Source: Candidatus Omnitrophota bacterium (GTDB taxonomy: Bacteria; Omnitrophota; Gorgyraeia; Zapsychrales; Zapsychraceae). From it: DNA of 6,565 nucleotides. Below are positions 5,068 to 6,565 of the stretch, one piece after another. The stretch spans positions 1 to 6,565 of the forward strand of contig JACRHQ010000102.1 of NCBI GenBank assembly GCA_016217585.1, written 5' to 3'. The translations under genes and the position numbers were made by a program. Each line of letters opens with the position of its first letter. Position 1 is the first letter of the stretch. The notes below the pieces were generated by a model that did not search any database, was not told the origin of the DNA, and saw only the letters and a program-made list of their open reading frames with translations.

Positions 5068-5104
5068 AAAAAAATCGGGTTGACCTATTCGCTCGTTGTC
5101 ACCC
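5068..5104 (-). terminator. Probable intrinsic terminator at the end of pilB
   Basis: On the minus strand GGGU-GAC (5104-5098) pairs with GUC-A-ACCC (ending at 5077). The seven pairs carry one bulged A and a 13-base loop, followed after CGA by seven U (5074-5068) and, one base later, five more. The 5' arm lies within the last codons of pilB. The stem is modest, so termination may be partial and some pilB transcripts could continue into the next genes. Confidence 0.5.
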
Positions 5105-6565
5105 TCAGGACCTCCTCAAGGCTGGTCAAGCCGCAGACGCATTTTTCCATCGCATCTTCCCACAGCGTCGCCATCCCCTTTTTCTCGCGGGCGTATCGCT
5201 TGATCTCGTCCGAAGATTTACCGTCAAGCAGCATCTCCCTGACCGTATCATCGATATCCAGGACCTCGGTAATCCCCAGACGCCCGCGGTATCCCGTATT
5301 ATGGCAGGCCTTGCACCCTTTGCCGGCATAAAAGACAACGCGCGGTTTGAAGGGATAACGCAATTCCCTGATGACGTCTTTCGGGATTTCCGTCGGCTCC
5401 TTGCATTGTTCACAGATCCGCCGGCACAACCGCTGGGCGCTGATAAGGATCAGGCTGGACGCGACCAAAAACGGCTCCACCCCCATATCCACCAGCCTCG
5501 TCAACGCCCCGGCCGCGTCGTTGGTGTGCAGCGTCGAAAGGACCAGCTGTCCCGTCAAGGAAGCCTTGATGGCGATATCCGCCGTCTCGTTGTCCCGGAT
5601 CTCCCCGACCATGACCACGTCCGGGCTCTGGCGCAGAATGGCGCGCAACCCCTCGACAAAAGTCAGGCCGATCTCCGCGTGCGTGTGAATCTGCGTCAAC
5701 CCGTCGATCAAATACTCGACGGGATCTTCCACCGTGATGATGTTGCGGTCAACGGTGTTAAGGGTATTTAAAACGGAATAAAGCGTCGTCGATTTGCCGC
5801 TGCCCGTCGGCCCGGTCACCAGGATCATCCCGAAAGGTTTTTTAATGGCTTCTTCCATGGTCCTTTTGTGTCCTTCGGTAAAGCCAAGACCTTCCAGCCC
5901 GATAGATAAATTTTCCCTGTCCAGGACCCGCATGACGATCTTTTCCCCGAAGGTGACCGGGAGGATCGAAACGCGGAAGTCGACTTCCTTCTTGCCGATT
6001 TTTAATTTAAAACGCCCGTCCTGGGGGACATACGTCGTGGTGATGTCCAGCCGGGACATGATCTTGATGCGCACGGTCACGGCGTTCTGGTTGACCTTGG
6101 GGATCTCCAGGATATCTTTCAAGACGCCGTCAACGCGATAACGGACCCGCACCGTGTCGGCCATCGGTTCGATATGGATATCGGACGCCCTCTGGCGCAG
6201 GGCCTCCTTGACAAGAAGATTGACCATGCGGATGATCGGGGCCTTCTCGCTTTCATCGATGACATTATCCAGGCTGGCCCCCTTCTCCTGCTCGCTGACA
6301 ATCTCAAAATCCCCCAGGTCGATGTCTTTGCTGATGTCGGAAACCGTGGCGGCCGCCTGGACCCCGTAATAAGCATCGATGGCCTTGAGGATATCTTCGC
6401 CAGTACTCATCACGACTTCAATCTCCTTGCCCGTGATATGCTTCAAATCGTCGACGACAAAGACATTCAGCGGGTCCGCGAGCGCCACCGTGATCGAATC
6501 CTCAAGCGCCGAAAGCGGGATAATCTTGTACTGGCGGGCCACGCGTTCCGGGATGATTTCCTTCA
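5085..6565 (-). CDS. pilB: PilB/GspE assembly ATPase (N-terminus cut by right edge)
   Basis: This hexameric secretion ATPase powers pilus extension through PilC. The frame is open to the right edge: residues KEIIPER precede the GTG at 6542, so that codon is internal and the protein is 5'-partial. Numbering from that GTG, residues 1-60 are the second half of the T2SSE_N/MshEN domain. The ATPase core shows the Walker A GPTGSGKST (244-252), the Asp box ITVEDPVEY (269-277), a Walker B-type motif PDVVMVGEIRD (307-317) with catalytic Glu314, and the His box STLHTNDA (336-343). A tetracysteine zinc site consists of C377/C380 and C410/C413, typical of PilB/GspE and absent from PilT. The residue before PD is Ser (LRQSPD) where many relatives have Asp. 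About 485 of a usual 550-580 residues are present. Pilus extension is favoured over type II secretion because of PilM/PilN and the regulated pilin; the family itself is certain. Confidence 0.95.
   Translation of the reverse strand, partial: KEIIPERVARQYKIIPLSALEDSITVALADPLNVFVVDDLKHITGKEIEVVMSTGEDILKAIDAYYGVQAAATVSDISKDIDLGDFEIVSEQEKGASLDNVIDESEKAPIIRMVNLLVKEALRQRASDIHIEPMADTVRVRYRVDGVLKDILEIPKVNQNAVTVRIKIMSRLDITTTYVPQDGRFKLKIGKKEVDFRVSILPVTFGEKIVMRVLDRENLSIGLEGLGFTEGHKRTMEEAIKKPFGMILVTGPTGSGKSTTLYSVLNTLNTVDRNIITVEDPVEYLIDGLTQIHTHAEIGLTFVEGLRAILRQSPDVVMVGEIRDNETADIAIKASLTGQLVLSTLHTNDAAGALTRLVDMGVEPFLVASSLILISAQRLCRRICEQCKEPTEIPKDVIRELRYPFKPRVVFYAGKGCKACHNTGYRGRLGITEVLDIDDTVREMLLDGKSSDEIKRYAREKKGMATLWEDAMEKCVCGLTSLEEVLRVTTSE

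Noticed and set aside
4528..5771. Long plus-strand open frames (4528-5331 and 5028-5771) opposite the MshEN gene and pilB
   Set aside because: They are antisense to genes with clear conserved motifs. Their products show no recognisable domain and they overlap each other, so they are shadow frames.
6540..6542. GTG as the start codon of pilB
   Set aside because: In-frame residues KEIIPER continue upstream to the window edge and fit the N-terminal ATPase domain, so the gene is 5'-truncated by the window and the GTG is internal.

Overview
The window is a type IV pilus (or closely related type II secretion-like) assembly locus. Every gene I can support is on the minus strand, so it reads from the right edge to the left edge. 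Prepilin, PilC, PilB and PilM/PilN families together point to a Gram-negative, diderm bacterium. The prepilin style (short leader, FTLVEIMIVVAIIALLAAIAIPNLLRAR-type N-terminus, Thr/Gly-rich tail) and the gene mix resemble uncultivated lineages such as Candidatus Omnitrophota or deltaproteobacteria-like groups. That placement is inference from general resemblance, not a search result.

Layout in transcription order: (1) 6565-5085, the assembly ATPase PilB/GspE, missing its N-terminus at the window edge, with a probable intrinsic terminator overlapping its 3' end. (2) 4953-4507, a stand-alone small protein equivalent to only the N-terminal (MshEN/T2SSE_N) domain of such ATPases, with a possible promoter and two hairpins in front. 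(3) 4482-3274, the inner-membrane platform protein PilC/GspF. (4) 3277-2426, an unrecognised coiled-coil putative lipoprotein whose start overlaps the pilC stop (ATGA). (5) A 453-base non-coding leader, 2425-1973. (6) 1972-1571, a type IV prepilin followed by a strong intrinsic terminator. (7) 1450-386, PilM. (8) 399-1, the 5' part of PilN, overlapping pilM by 14 bases and cut by the left edge.

The most interesting part is the leader of the prepilin gene. In order it holds a sigma70-like promoter, a cyclic di-GMP-I (GEMM-I) riboswitch aptamer with an unusually long 14-bp P3 extension, an intrinsic terminator with 8 U, a second near-consensus promoter (TTGACA-18-TAGAAT) inside an inverted repeat, a further foldable stretch that could form a pseudoknot, and finally a perfect Shine-Dalgarno sequence. 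Pilin supply therefore looks gated by c-di-GMP at transcription termination, with a possible bypass promoter. The stand-alone MshEN-type protein belongs to a family that can bind c-di-GMP in other bacteria, so the messenger might act on this locus at both RNA and protein level. Its canonical motif arginines appear to be replaced, however.

How the parts would work together: PilB powers extension through PilC at the inner-membrane platform. PilM (cytoplasmic, actin-like) docks the N-terminal peptide of PilN and links the motor to the periplasmic alignment complex. The prepilin is the fibre subunit. PilO, PilP and PilQ are not in the window and could lie beyond the left edge. I see no plus-strand gene, tRNA, rRNA, CRISPR array or insertion sequence.
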